NCBI GenBank assembly: GCA_014529675.2
Contig: CP076040.1
Span: 682,001 to 746,000 of the forward strand
Direction: 5' to 3'
From: Opitutia bacterium ISCC 52
Lineage (GTDB): Bacteria; Verrucomicrobiota; Verrucomicrobiia; Opitutales; UBA2995
Length of the DNA stretch: 64,000 nt
Part shown: positions 45,901-55,333 of the stretch, in pieces
Numbering within the stretch: position 1 is the stretch's first letter
Layout of the letters: each line of letters begins with the position of its first letter
Notes under the pieces: generated by a model
What the model saw: the letters and a program-made list of their open reading frames with translations, nothing else
Databases searched by the model: none
What the model was told of the DNA's origin: nothing
Position numbers and translations under genes: made by a program

Positions 45901-46668
45901 ATGGGCACTTTTCGGCTCCTACAGTTCAATATGCAATATGGCCAGGTTTGGGATCCTTCCAAGCCTGATTCTGCACCGACTCGTCTAGAGGATACCGTTC
46001 GCACATTGTCACTCTATGACGCGGATATCATCATGCTTCAAGAGGTGGAACAGGTCCAAGCCGGTGGTCAGCAAGTACAGCCGCCACCGAACTTTGAGTA
46101 TCTGAAACAGGCTCTCCCCAATTACCAAAGTGTGTTTGCTTATCCCCCACAGGATACGAGGGAATTACCCTTTGGGTTTGGATTAGCCATATTCTCCCGA
46201 TTTCCCATTTTAAGTAGTAAGACGACCACGCTTCCGGGCGCACCCCTTATGTTTGAGTTTGAGGGAGAAAAAACATCACCTACGGATCGGGTTTTATTAA
46301 CGGCTGAAATAGACGTTAATGGGAAGCATCTCCAATTTATGAATACGCATCTTCAGGCGTATTTTATGATCAACGCTTCAAGTGATGATTATCCCCAACA
46401 GCGCGAAATGGTCCTGGAGCAGTCCATGTCATTCGAGGGCCCTGTAGTTCTCACCGGGGATTTCAATACGGCTCCCAATGAACAACTAGTTGCCAGCTAT
46501 GAGGCAGCGGGGTTACGCACGATGCAAAAGGATTCAGTGACATGGAAGCGTATGCCGTATGTGCTAGACCATATTTTCTTCAAAAACCACTTAGTGCTTA
46601 AGGGCGGAACGGTTGATGAAGTCTTATCGTCAGATCACCATCTCCTCGTAGCCGATTTTGAGATCTAA
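45901..46668 (+). CDS. Endonuclease/exonuclease/phosphatase (EEP) family protein
   Basis: 255 residues. EEP motifs in order: LLQFNMQYG near residue 6, IIMLQEVEQ with the metal Glu near 48, MNTHLQAY near 147, GDFNTAP near 187, VLDHIFF near 221 and SDHHLLVADF at the C terminus with the catalytic His. All expected catalytic residues are present, so it should be an active Mg-dependent phosphodiesterase or nuclease. The substrate cannot be told from the sequence. No signal peptide is seen. Confidence 0.9.
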   Translation: MGTFRLLQFNMQYGQVWDPSKPDSAPTRLEDTVRTLSLYDADIIMLQEVEQVQAGGQQVQPPPNFEYLKQALPNYQSVFAYPPQDTRELPFGFGLAIFSRFPILSSKTTTLPGAPLMFEFEGEKTSPTDRVLLTAEIDVNGKHLQFMNTHLQAYFMINASSDDYPQQREMVLEQSMSFEGPVVLTGDFNTAPNEQLVASYEAAGLRTMQKDSVTWKRMPYVLDHIFFKNHLVLKGGTVDEVLSSDHHLLVADFEI

Positions 46669-46680
46669 GAGCCTGGATTC

Positions 46681-46977
46681 TTAGGCACCTCTTTGCTGCC
46701 CTGAACGTACACGTTCTTTTGCAGATTCCCGATCTGATTCGATGCGCTCTAAATCAATTCTCAATTCCTCTTGCGCTTTTGCAGCGTCTTGAAAGTCGCC
46801 CTTTGCGTTTGCCTCTGCAACGCGTTTGTCATGACTAATCTTGCGCTCAGCGGCTTTGGCGTTGTACTTATTATCGAGGTCAGAAAGCTCTTCCTTTTGC
46901 TCGTCGGTCAGTGGAGCATGTTCGTTGGGGCTTTCGGCATTGAGCCGTTCCATGGCAAGTTCGTAGGCAGATTTCAT
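46681..46977 (-). CDS. Small coiled-coil hypothetical protein
   Basis: 98 residues, highly charged (Glu, Lys, Arg, Asp), with long predicted helices from residue ~20 to the end. No signal peptide, no membrane segment. It starts one base after the comEC stop on the same strand. No family recognised; similar small helical proteins occur in Verrucomicrobia. Confidence 0.65.
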   Translation of the reverse strand: MKSAYELAMERLNAESPNEHAPLTDEQKEELSDLDNKYNAKAAERKISHDKRVAEANAKGDFQDAAKAQEELRIDLERIESDRESAKERVRSGQQRGA

Positions 46978-46978
46978 T

Positions 46979-48613
46979 TTAGAAAGACTGAATTAGACTG
47001 TTAAGAAAAATCATTCCTGAGCTCAAGACAACTGGAAAGCAAAAGAGCCATCGTTTTCGAAGTTTACAACCATGGCCAAATAAGAGTGCTGAAATGAAAA
47101 GGAGCACCGTGAGAAATGCCAAACCTTCCCAGGACCATTGCATCGGTAGGAAGGTGAATGGTAAAGTCACAATCCAATCCAGTAGGGTTCCCATTAAGCT
47201 AATGAGGAGTAGGGGCGCATGGTTGAAAAAGGCTGAGACAGACAACCATGGTAGAAAGTCTGTGATTATCGAGAATAGGCCCGCAATGATTATCAGAGAA
47301 GCAGAGGGGACGAGTAACATGTTCAAGCAGACTGCGAAGGGAGCCATCAGCCCGAAGTAAAGAATACTAAGGGGAGCACTTGCCAGGGTTGCCGAAAGAC
47401 TGATGCAGAAAGTACTGACGACCACCTCCCAGGTTTTATTTAATAACTTTGTAAGTGAATTCTGATGCTTCTCTTTTTGTAACTGAGACCGCTGCCATCG
47501 TTCCCGGAGATACTGATAGAGAGGAATGCCCCAAAGAAGTATCCCTGAGACTACAGTGTAGGAGAGTTGAAACCCTGCTGAAAATAATTGAGTTGGAGAT
47601 ATGATCAAAACGACTACGGCTGATGCTACCAGGGTCTGAAAGGGGGGCATTTGCCGAACTAATGATTGTCCCAGCCAGAAGAATGCAGTCATAGCGAAAG
47701 CCCGAACCGCAGATGGACTTGCTCCGGTGACTTCCACGTAAAGATACACGAGTGTCAGGCCAAGGAAGACTGAGATTTGTTTGGGGATTCTCAAAACAAG
47801 AAAAATGCCAGCCCATGTAACGGCAACGATTCCAACGTGAAGCCCGCTAATCGCAAACAAATGCAGAGTCCCTGTCCGGATGAAGAGCTCCTTGTTCTCT
47901 TCACTGAGTCCACCTTTTATTCCAAGCATCATTCCTCTATAGATGGACAACTCCTCCTGGTATGGATCCATTTCTAAGCCAAGACTATCGATGGCTCGTT
48001 TTCTAACATGGCTGATAAATCTTTCGAAGGGCGTTCCATCTTTGGGGACTTACTGAAGGACCGCACGATTGAAAATGAGTGGGATGGATTGTCCGATCAG
48101 GTACTTCTCAAACAGGGTGGGCGAATCCTTGGCTGGTAGATAGCTGAGAACACCTTTGCTTTCCAAATACTGCCCTCGATGGATTTTTAAATCAGCGGTC
48201 TCAATCGAGAAGAATATAGGAAATTCGATGAGAGATTTGAGGTGGTCCTCAGCATGAGTAATTTCCGCAATACCCTTTGTGACCTCCTGGTCCCGGCTTG
48301 CGTAAAGGCGTTTTACTTTCATCGTGAGATGCGCTTCTCGTGCTGGGAGTTCGGCCCAGTGTCCAGGATATATCCGACTCTGCTGGTAGTAGCTTAGGGA
48401 GGCTATGAAGACACCGAGAAGAATGAGGGTGGGCCATAGCGTCGACCGTGTGGCGTGTCGGTGAGCATAGAATAATGAGAGGATTATAAATAGACCAGCA
48501 ACAGGGATGCTAATCCATACTGACAGGATGGGTAGATGGTGGCCGGCGATATAGCCTCCTATTATTGGAATGAGGAGCCAGAGAAGAGGAGTTCTGAAAG
48601 ACTGGCTGGCCAT
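46979..48613 (-). pseudogene. comEC: ComEC/Rec2-type DNA uptake channel, interrupted by in-frame TAA
   Basis: The frame from ATG 48613 encodes a DUF4131-type N-terminal part with several membrane helices, reaches FNRAVLQ, then meets a TAA at 48052-48050. The same frame continues without any shift (VPKDGTPFERFISHVRKRA), into the ComEC competence domain with LHLFAISGLHVGIV near 47870, and ends at 46979. The two parts join into about 545 residues of one normal ComEC membrane region, so only the stop separates them. A CAA-to-TAA change would explain it. The C-terminal metallo-beta-lactamase domain found in many ComEC proteins is absent. A downstream restart at 47971 exists but would give a fragment. 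Confidence 0.87.
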
Positions 48614-48719
48614 GGACCGTATGGTTTCATTTTCTTCGAGCGTGTAAACTCATTTCAGCTCCTTACAGATTGAACTTTGGTTTGCAGGGCGTGACTGAGA
48701 TTGCTTTATAGAGGGCTTA

Positions 48720-50054
48720 ATGGCGGATTCTTTTCAGGCCTCTTTGTTTAATTCTGACTCTGCGGAACAAGTGGATGCTTCTCGCAAACCCTTGGCTGCG
48801 CGCATGCGTCCTCGTACCATGGGTGAGATCATCGGGCAGACGCACCTGTTAAGGGAAGGCACCTTGTTACCCAAATTGATTCAGTCAGATCGATTTGGTT
48901 CACTTCTTTTTTGGGGGCCTCCGGGTTGTGGAAAAACAACCTTTGCGAGTGTGATTGCTCAGGAAACCAACAGTCGGTTCATGCAAATCAATGCAGTGCT
49001 TTCTAATGTTGCCGAGTTAAAACAAATACTCCTCTCAGCTAGAAGTAATCCCTCTGCCAGGACCGTGCTTTTTATTGATGAGCTTCATCGGTTCAATAAA
49101 GCTCAACAAGATTTGCTTCTGCCGGATGTTGAGGAAGGAAACATCCGGCTGATTGGAGCTACGACACACAATCCAGGTTTCTATATTATTCCACCTCTGG
49201 TAAGTCGAAGTCACTTGTTCAAACTAAAGTCTCTAACTGAGGAACAAGTGGCACTAGCGCTCGAGCGCGCTCTTCACGATGATGATCGAGGATTGGGCAA
49301 ACGTGGAGTAAAGATATCACCTGAATTGTTACTGGACTTAGCTAAACTCTGTGACGGCGATATGCGTCGTGCTTTGAACGCTTTGGAAGTCGTTGTCGAA
49401 AGTATGGAAGAGGGGCATGAAGTTTCAGAATCTGATCTTGAGGCTTTTGCCAGCGAACGACAGATCCGGTATGACGCCGATGAGGATGAGCATTACAACA
49501 CGGCTTCCGCATTCATCAAAAGCATGCGTGGCGGCGACCCAGATGCCGCACTTTACTGGATGGCTAAAATGTTGGCTGGAGGTGAAGATCCTCGGTTTAT
49601 TGCGCGTAGATTGGTTATACTTGCCAGTGAGGATGTCGGGATGGCCGATCCGATGGCCTTACCCCTTGCGATTGCGGCGAAAGAGGCCTGCGAATTTGTG
49701 GGACAGCCCGAATGTGAGCTAAACCTTGCACATGCTGTAATTTACCTGGCGACAGCGCCCAAGAGTAATTCTGCAACTCAAGCATTGGGGAAGGTGAAGC
49801 ACTATTTTGGCGATAATGCAGTTCAAGATGTCCCCAAATGGCTGCAAGACAGTCATAGCAAGGTTTCCAAAGAAATGGGACAGGGTGAAGGATACCTCTA
49901 CAGTCATGAGTTCCCAGAGGCTATTTCTGGGCAGGATTATATGTTAAATCCTCAACAATTTTACTCCCCAGGTGCTTCAGGTCGTGAAAAATTTGTTTCA
50001 GAGCGACTTCGCTATTGGAAGGAACTTAAATCCCAAATAAAGACTCAGAACTAA
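48720..50054 (+). CDS. rarA: Replication-associated recombination protein A (RarA/MgsA)
   Basis: 444 residues, AAA+ ATPase of the RarA/WRNIP1 clamp-loader-like family acting at stalled forks. It shows RPRTMGEIIGQTHLL, Walker A GPPGCGKTT near residue 66, Walker B LFIDELHRFNKAQQD near 119, sensor-1 GATTHNPGFYI, and the C-terminal tetramerisation region (LPLAIAAKEACEFVGQPE, ATAPKSN). Length is typical. It is divergent from the comEC gene and is followed by two small envelope genes. Confidence 0.96.
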   Translation: MADSFQASLFNSDSAEQVDASRKPLAARMRPRTMGEIIGQTHLLREGTLLPKLIQSDRFGSLLFWGPPGCGKTTFASVIAQETNSRFMQINAVLSNVAELKQILLSARSNPSARTVLFIDELHRFNKAQQDLLLPDVEEGNIRLIGATTHNPGFYIIPPLVSRSHLFKLKSLTEEQVALALERALHDDDRGLGKRGVKISPELLLDLAKLCDGDMRRALNALEVVVESMEEGHEVSESDLEAFASERQIRYDADEDEHYNTASAFIKSMRGGDPDAALYWMAKMLAGGEDPRFIARRLVILASEDVGMADPMALPLAIAAKEACEFVGQPECELNLAHAVIYLATAPKSNSATQALGKVKHYFGDNAVQDVPKWLQDSHSKVSKEMGQGEGYLYSHEFPEAISGQDYMLNPQQFYSPGASGREKFVSERLRYWKELKSQIKTQN

Positions 50055-50072
50055 TTGAAACTGTCGTTAGCC

Positions 50073-50522
50073 ATGAAAAAACGTATATTCAGTCTGCTTC
50101 TTATTCTGGGATTAACCGCTGTAATCTCCTCAGCTTATGCTCAGGAATCGGATGAACCAGAGGTTCTGAAGGGCATGTTCCTCGAACGATCGGATGGCAC
50201 CTTCCTCCATGTAGAGATGGTCGTTATGCGCATGAAATTCAAAGTGGTGGATGAGAACTTTAATCCTTTGGAGGAACCTGTATTTACCAAGGGTGTGATG
50301 CGTGTGGAAGTAAAAGGCCGAGACAGTGAACGCGTGGCGATTTCAAAGGCGAGTGATGGAAAGTCCTTACAAAGTGCGAAAACAATTCGTAAGCCTCATA
50401 TCCTGGAAGCCAGAGGACGCCTATTTAAAGGGGGGGATGACACGACAGGAGAACCTTTCTTTGTTCGATACAATCAGCATCGACTCGAGGAAAAGGAAGT
50501 CGTCTCAGTACCTGAGAAGTAA
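50073..50522 (+). CDS. Secreted hypothetical protein
   Basis: 149 residues from the ATG at 50073; an in-frame TTG at 50055 would spoil the signal peptide. The signal peptide MKKRIFSLLLILGLTAVISS ends around AYA. The mature domain (~125 residues) is beta-rich with segments GTFLHVEMVVMRMKFKVVDE and VMRVEVKGRD. No family recognised. It ends 3 bp before the holin-like gene, so the two are co-transcribed. Confidence 0.75.
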   Translation: MKKRIFSLLLILGLTAVISSAYAQESDEPEVLKGMFLERSDGTFLHVEMVVMRMKFKVVDENFNPLEEPVFTKGVMRVEVKGRDSERVAISKASDGKSLQSAKTIRKPHILEARGRLFKGGDDTTGEPFFVRYNQHRLEEKEVVSVPEK

Positions 50523-50525
50523 CTC

Positions 50526-51002
50526 ATGCCGACTCCTCAAAAGGCTTTCCATATACGAGTTCTCCTTAAACAATGGGTTATTATCGCCCTGGGAGTTTCG
50601 GTGGCCTCTTTTCTGAATGACGGTATTCAGTTTGATTCAGCGACCAGCCTGGTGTTTGGAGTATTGTTCATTTCCCTTCTCAATGTGTTTATCAAGCCAG
50701 CCCTGTTTTTCTTTGGTCTGCCATTTATCGTGATGTCCCTTGGCCTGGGCCTCCTGCTTATTAATGCTCTGATTTTTGCTCTCGCAGGTTCCTTGGTTCC
50801 AGGATTTCACATTGCCGACTTTTGGTCTGCCTTCTGGGGTGCTGTAGTGGTCAGTTTGATGACTCTATTCGTGAATGCCTTTCTCATTCGACCCAAGGTG
50901 ACTGTGACTCGGATGCATACCGGCCCCAAACGAGATGCACACAAGGTCAAAGGGGGAGCGAAGGAATACAAGGGGAAGCTCGACGATATCATCGATGTCT
51001 AG
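50526..51002 (+). CDS. Phage holin family 4 (PF04020-type) membrane protein
   Basis: 158 residues, four hydrophobic helices. The pattern NVFIKPALFFFGLPFIVMSL and GSLVPGFHIADFWSAFWGA fits the holin-4_2/DUF360 family, small integral membrane proteins widespread in chromosomes with no proven lytic role. A basic C-terminal tail of about 35 residues is added. There is no other phage-like gene nearby, so it should not be read as a prophage marker. Confidence 0.85.
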   Translation: MPTPQKAFHIRVLLKQWVIIALGVSVASFLNDGIQFDSATSLVFGVLFISLLNVFIKPALFFFGLPFIVMSLGLGLLLINALIFALAGSLVPGFHIADFWSAFWGAVVVSLMTLFVNAFLIRPKVTVTRMHTGPKRDAHKVKGGAKEYKGKLDDIIDV

Positions 51003-51109
51003 TCCGGTGACGCTGAATACGGCTAAAAATAGAGTCTCAGAAAGGCTCCTTTCTCACTTGTATTCTACCCAATAGGCATAGATTGTCTCTGCCTTCATTA
51101 TTTTACGCT

Positions 51110-52507
51110 ATGGCAGAATCAAATGAATATGATTTAGTGGTGATCGGTGGAGGTCCCGCTGGTTATGCAGGGGCAATCCGCGCAGGACAACTGGGTAAGA
51201 AAGTTGCCTGTGTCGAAATGGATCGACCAGGAGGAACCTGTTTGAACTGGGGGTGTATACCTTCCAAGGCTTTGTTAAAGAGTGCCGAACTCTATCAGAA
51301 GATGCTACATGCTGCAGATTTTGGTCTCAGCGCTGAGAATGTAGGCTTCGATTTTGAGAAGGTCGTTTCGCGCTCACGCGGCGTTGCGGATCAAATGGCC
51401 AATGGCATTGAATTTCTCTTCAAGAAAAACAAGGTCGATCACATTAAAGGTTTAGGCCAAGTCACAGTCCCCGGCATGGTCGAAATTAAGGACGGTCCGG
51501 ACAAAGGAAAATTCCTGAAGGCGAAGAACGTCCTTTTGGCCACTGGCTGTAAGATGCGGCCTTTTCCAGGACTCGAGCTCGACGGCGAAAAAGTCATGAC
51601 GTCGCGCGAGGCTCTGGCTCGTAAAAAGCAGCCAGAAAGTATACTGGTGATTGGTGCTGGAGCGATCGGTGTGGAATTTGCCTATTTCTACAATGCCTTG
51701 GGAACTAAAGCTACCTTGGTGGAAGTGATCGACCAAGTGCTCCCTGTTGAAGACCAGGATGTGGCCAAGCTGCTTGCACGCTCTTTTAAAAAGCAAGGCA
51801 TCAGTGTCCATACCAGTACTAAGGTTGAGAATGTTCAGGTCACCGATAAAGGGGTCACGGCTGACTTGGTCAAGGGGGACAAAGTCACCCCTATCGAAGT
51901 AGACTCAGTACTTTCAGCCATCGGTGTGGTTCCGAATCTGGAAGGCGCTGTTTCAAGCAAGATTAAGCTCAATGAAGACCGCGGTTACCTCACCGTAGAC
52001 CAAAATTACTCTACCAATGTCGAAGGTATCTATGCTGCAGGTGACATTATTGGCCCACCTTGGTTGGCGCACGTAGCAACCTATGAAGCACTACAAGCGG
52101 TCAATGGTATGTTTGGAGCGGGTACACCTAATCGTGTAACGTTGTTTCCAGGCTGTACCTACTGCTTACCACAAGTTGCCAGTATCGGAAAAACAGAGCA
52201 GGCGGTTAAGGAATCCGGAGTTTCCTACAAAGTGGGCAAGTTCCCTTTTGCTGCGTCAGGAAAAGCGGTTGCCTCCAATGCATCCGAAGGATTTGTGAAG
52301 GTTATTTCTTCTGAAGAGGATGGAGAGATTCTCGGGGTCCACATCATTGGAGCGGATGCTACTGAGCTCATTGCCGAATATGCTTTGGCCATGCACCTTG
52401 AGGCAACTCCCTTGGAAATTCATGAAACCATTCATGCTCACCCAACCTTGAGTGAAGCACTCATGGAAGCCGCCGCAGATATCGAAGGCGAAGCCATTCA
52501 CATCTAA
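51110..52507 (+). CDS. lpdA: Dihydrolipoyl dehydrogenase (E3)
   Basis: 465 residues from the ATG at 51110, the start expected from homologues; an upstream TTG at 51083 is unlikely. It oxidises dihydrolipoamide of 2-oxoacid dehydrogenase or glycine cleavage complexes with FAD and NAD+. FAD-binding GGGPAGYAGAIRAGQ, redox disulfide GGTCLNWGCIPSKAL (two Cys separated by four), NAD-binding VIGAGAIGVEFAY, a second FAD segment (YAAGDIIGPPWLAH) and the catalytic His-Glu region HAHPTLSEAL are all visible. The E1/E2 genes are not in the window. A terminator follows. Confidence 0.96.
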   Translation: MAESNEYDLVVIGGGPAGYAGAIRAGQLGKKVACVEMDRPGGTCLNWGCIPSKALLKSAELYQKMLHAADFGLSAENVGFDFEKVVSRSRGVADQMANGIEFLFKKNKVDHIKGLGQVTVPGMVEIKDGPDKGKFLKAKNVLLATGCKMRPFPGLELDGEKVMTSREALARKKQPESILVIGAGAIGVEFAYFYNALGTKATLVEVIDQVLPVEDQDVAKLLARSFKKQGISVHTSTKVENVQVTDKGVTADLVKGDKVTPIEVDSVLSAIGVVPNLEGAVSSKIKLNEDRGYLTVDQNYSTNVEGIYAAGDIIGPPWLAHVATYEALQAVNGMFGAGTPNRVTLFPGCTYCLPQVASIGKTEQAVKESGVSYKVGKFPFAASGKAVASNASEGFVKVISSEEDGEILGVHIIGADATELIAEYALAMHLEATPLEIHETIHAHPTLSEALMEAAADIEGEAIHI

Positions 52508-52536
52508 TTTAACTCGCACAGCGAGTACATAAAAAA

Positions 52537-52561
52537 CTCCATCTTAGCGGTGGAGATTTTT
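52537..52561. terminator. Bidirectional terminator between lpdA and tRNA-Arg
   Basis: A 7-bp stem CTCCATC / GGTGGAG (one T-G pair) with a TTAGC loop, flanked by A6 on the left and ATTTTTG on the right. It can work for lpdA on the plus strand and for the tRNA gene on the minus strand. A second small hairpin, ACTCGC-aca-GCGAGT, lies just upstream at 52512-52526. Confidence 0.75.
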
Positions 52562-52572
52562 GTTTCTTTGAA

Positions 52573-52647
52573 TGGCACTCCCGCCGGGAGTCGAACCCAG
52601 ATCATCGGCTCCGGAGGCCGGCATTCTATCCATTGAACTACAGGAGC
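52573..52647 (-). tRNA. tRNA-Arg (anticodon CCG)
   Basis: A 75-nt cloverleaf including an encoded CCA. The acceptor arm pairs GCTCCTG with CGGGAGT, the anticodon loop is CTCCGGA with CCG as anticodon, and the T-arm has GGTTCGACTCC. The gene reads CGG codons. Confidence 0.97.
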
Positions 52648-52752
52648 ATCCAAAAAAGAGATGGGACGATCTAGAACCGGATGTGCAAAGTCAAATGCCT
52701 TTTGGACCGTGGATTGGTTCCTCAAAATTCGTTTGAAGAAGCCCCATCTAGA

Positions 52753-53199
52753 TCAGGACTCGTACTCGGTAATGGCTGAGACGACACCCTCTTCAAATTC
52801 AATTTCGGAAAAGATTTCCTGGTGTTCAGAATAGGTGTGTACGTAGCGCGGGACATGGTAGACGCGAAAGACTTTATACTTTGCATCGTAGTAGACTCGA
52901 CGCTCATATCCGGCTAAATGAGTTCCTTCACTTTGTGTGTAAATGCGAGTATATATCCAAACTACCTTATCCTTGCCGTCTTTGAACTGACGCTTCTTCT
53001 TATCTGGTTCCCCCATGATGAAGTATACAACATCTGGCGAATGACCGATATCTAGCGTTTTATTTTCGACGGCAGACTGTTCTTCAGAGGACAAAGCCGC
53101 GAACCGATCCGGATGTTTTTTGATTCGATACTCCGTAGAGTCGCAACCAGCCCAGACCAGCGCCAAGACTAGGATGCCTATGTATCTCCAATACTTCAT
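52753..53199 (-). CDS. Hypothetical lipoprotein
   Basis: 148 residues. Signal peptide with a lipobox (LVLALVWAGC, Cys at about residue 19). The mature part contains VYFIMGEPDKKK, reminiscent of the 'G.P' turn in SmpA/BamE-like lipoproteins, and a beta-rich C-terminal half (ERRVYYDAKYKVFRVYHVPRY). A BamE-like assignment is weak. It is an isolated gene between the tRNA and the aminotransferase. Confidence 0.75.
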   Translation of the reverse strand: MKYWRYIGILVLALVWAGCDSTEYRIKKHPDRFAALSSEEQSAVENKTLDIGHSPDVVYFIMGEPDKKKRQFKDGKDKVVWIYTRIYTQSEGTHLAGYERRVYYDAKYKVFRVYHVPRYVHTYSEHQEIFSEIEFEEGVVSAITEYES

Positions 53200-53279
53200 A
53201 ACAATGCCCTCAAATTAACCGACTTATACGTATATAACCAGCGCATTGGATGAAAGTTTCACGGCCATCTAAATTTCGA

Positions 53280-54377
53280 TTATCCCAAAGTCGCCTTCAA
53301 TGCCTCTACCAACTGGTCGACGCTAGAAGGAGCGGCGTTATTGCCCATAAGGCCTATACGCCATATTTTGCCGGCCATAGGTCCGAGACCTGCTCCGACT
53401 TCAATCATATGTTCATTTCGGATTCGTCCGCGCATACCGGCTTCATCAAGACCTTCAGGTAGTGATAAGGTCGTGAGTGGGTTCAAACGCTCGTTTTCCG
53501 GCACAAAAGGGCTGAATCCAAAGCTTTCTAACTCTTTTATTAGATAGTTCGCGGCATCGGCATGGCGTTGCCACCTGTTTTCAAGACCTTCTTCCAGGAT
53601 CTCTGTTAAACTGGTGTGCAGCCCATAAATCATGTTTATGGGCGGGGTGTGGTGATAGCTTCTGCCGCCGGTGCCATCGACATACATAAGCAGCTGCTCC
53701 AAATCGAAATAGAAGCTGGGAACTGGATTCTTACGATTTCGAAATACTTCAACAGCTCGATCTGAAATGGTTACAGGCGAAAGACCCGGTGGCACTGAAA
53801 GGCATTTCTGAGTACCCGAGAAAGCCACATCCACCCCCCAAGCGTCGATTTCAACTGGCATACCAGCAAGCGAGGTTACGCAGTCAATCATCAGCAAACC
53901 ACCCGCTTCGTGCACGGCCTCGCCAATTCCATCCATAGGTTGGTAAACTCCAGTGGAGGTTTCTCCGTTTACGACCATGGCCAGTTTTGGCTGCTCACGT
54001 TTTACCACTTCGATAAATTCTTGATTGTCGATCGCGCGTCCCCATTCCTGGGAGACTTCGAAGACTTCAGCGCCCAGGCGTTTTGCCAGGTTTGCTGCCC
54101 GTCCTCCGAAAACTCCATTCACGCCGACAACGAATTTGTCTCCTGGCTCAAGAAAGTTAACCAGTAGAAACTCCATCCCGGAACTGCCAGTCCCTGATAT
54201 GGGGAAAGTGACTGAATTCTCTGTTTTGAACAGTGAACGTAACCCGGATTTGACTTCTTCAACTAATTCCAGGAACTCGCCATCCATGTGGCCGAGAGTA
54301 GGGGCTCCTAGAGATTCAAGGACGCGTTGACTGGGATTGCAGGGGCCGGGGCCGAGTAATAAGACATTCGAATTCAT
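53280..54377 (-). CDS. Class V aminotransferase (alanine-glyoxylate/serine-pyruvate type)
   Basis: 365 residues, PLP-dependent fold type I. N-terminal [17 protein letters not shown] and [13 protein letters not shown] are typical of the alanine-glyoxylate/serine-glyoxylate group. The PLP Asp lies in [11 protein letters not shown] (about D164) and the Schiff-base Lys in [13 protein letters not shown] (about K191). It probably transaminates glyoxylate or pyruvate with alanine or serine; the exact amino donor is not decided. Length is normal. Confidence 0.93.
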   Translation of the reverse strand: MNSNVLLLGPGPCNPSQRVLESLGAPTLGHMDGEFLELVEEVKSGLRSLFKTENSVTFPISGTGSSGMEFLLVNFLEPGDKFVVGVNGVFGGRAANLAKRLGAEVFEVSQEWGRAIDNQEFIEVVKREQPKLAMVVNGETSTGVYQPMDGIGEAVHEAGGLLMIDCVTSLAGMPVEIDAWGVDVAFSGTQKCLSVPPGLSPVTISDRAVEVFRNRKNPVPSFYFDLEQLLMYVDGTGGRSYHHTPPINMIYGLHTSLTEILEEGLENRWQRHADAANYLIKELESFGFSPFVPENERLNPLTTLSLPEGLDEAGMRGRIRNEHMIEVGAGLGPMAGKIWRIGLMGNNAAPSSVDQLVEALKATLG

Positions 54378-54472
54378 AATGGAAAAGATTTAAAAAAGAG
54401 CGCCAACTCTAAGGCGTAAACAACATTTGTTACTTTGCTGGAGGCGAATGATTCGAACAAGAGGAGTTTCGA

Positions 54473-55078
54473 TCAGGATACCAGTTCGAGTTCTTGGAAC
54501 TTTAAGTAGAGCTTCAGGCTTACCCAGGCATCGGTGGCGGCGTAGGCCAGTTGATTGGGAGTCAAAGTGCTTTGTGCCCAATTGGTGAGCTGGGCAGATT
54601 TAGAAAGTCTTCCGCCTAGAAGGATCCCTGTCATATTGCGTAGTCCACGCTTCAGAATTCCTGCATCATTGGCAACGGATGCAACATCCATGAATCCGGA
54701 TGGCTTAAATTTCCTTACTTTTTGCAGGTGCTTGATGTCGTCGTGCAAAGCGACACCCACCTTCACAGTGGCCTCCGTCTGAAGTAGGTGCAGTATCGCC
54801 TTATGGATTCCTTTTCCGTTTATCCGAAAGAGCCAGGCTTCTTCTTGAGTCGCAAATTGGATCAAGGCTGGAGGGTAACTAACACCCTTCTTGAAGGAAG
54901 GTTTAGTTTCTGTGTCAAAACCCAGAACTTTTTCCTGAAGTAAACGTTCAACAGCCGGTTGGACTTGGTCTTTCTGATCGATCACATGGATGGGACCATC
55001 AAATCGCATTAACGGGAGGGCGTTAATTTCTTCGCGCGTAATCGTCGAATTTTCCAGATTGGTATTGGTATTCTCCAT
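54473..55078 (-). CDS. RNase D-like 3'-5' exonuclease domain protein
   Basis: 201 residues, a lone DEDD exonuclease domain without HRDC. Motifs: ExoI VLGFDTETKP near residue 53, ExoII LHDDIKHLQKV near 108, and ExoIII QLAYAATDAWVSLKLY near 175 with Tyr and Asp (DEDDy type). All four acidic residues appear to be present, so it is probably active on RNA or DNA 3' ends. It lies downstream of dnaK but beyond the dnaK terminator. Confidence 0.92.
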   Translation of the reverse strand: MENTNTNLENSTITREEINALPLMRFDGPIHVIDQKDQVQPAVERLLQEKVLGFDTETKPSFKKGVSYPPALIQFATQEEAWLFRINGKGIHKAILHLLQTEATVKVGVALHDDIKHLQKVRKFKPSGFMDVASVANDAGILKRGLRNMTGILLGGRLSKSAQLTNWAQSTLTPNQLAYAATDAWVSLKLYLKFQELELVS

Positions 55079-55280
55079 GTATAAGTGGGACTAAATCGAT
55101 AACAAGACCCTGATTGCTAGGCTTCTAGGTGGTAACAAGATGAAGATCGATTTAAAGGGTATAGTTGATAGGAAATGACCGATCAAATAAAGCAAAAATT
55201 GATGGTACTATCACTGGCTATTCGTGAGCTTTATATCTTTTTCACAGATAATCGTTCGAATACCCATATTTTCGTGACAT

Positions 55281-55312
55281 AAAAAAAGCGCTTCTCCGAA
55301 GAGAAGCGCTTT
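55281..55312 (-). terminator. Intrinsic terminator of dnaK
   Basis: On the minus strand a 12-bp perfect stem AAAGCGCTTCTC / GAGAAGCGCTTT closes a stable TTCG tetraloop and is followed by a T run. It begins about 22 bp after the dnaK stop. Confidence 0.93.
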
Positions 55313-55333
55313 AGAAAACTATATTAGAGGAGC

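Noticed and set aside
46664-46683. CTAAGA/TCTTAG inverted repeat between the EEP gene and the coiled-coil gene
   Set aside because: Only 6 bp, AT-rich, no T run; too weak to call a terminator.
50526-51002. Holin-like gene as a sign of a prophage
   Set aside because: No lysin, integrase, capsid or other phage gene lies nearby; the family is common in chromosomes.
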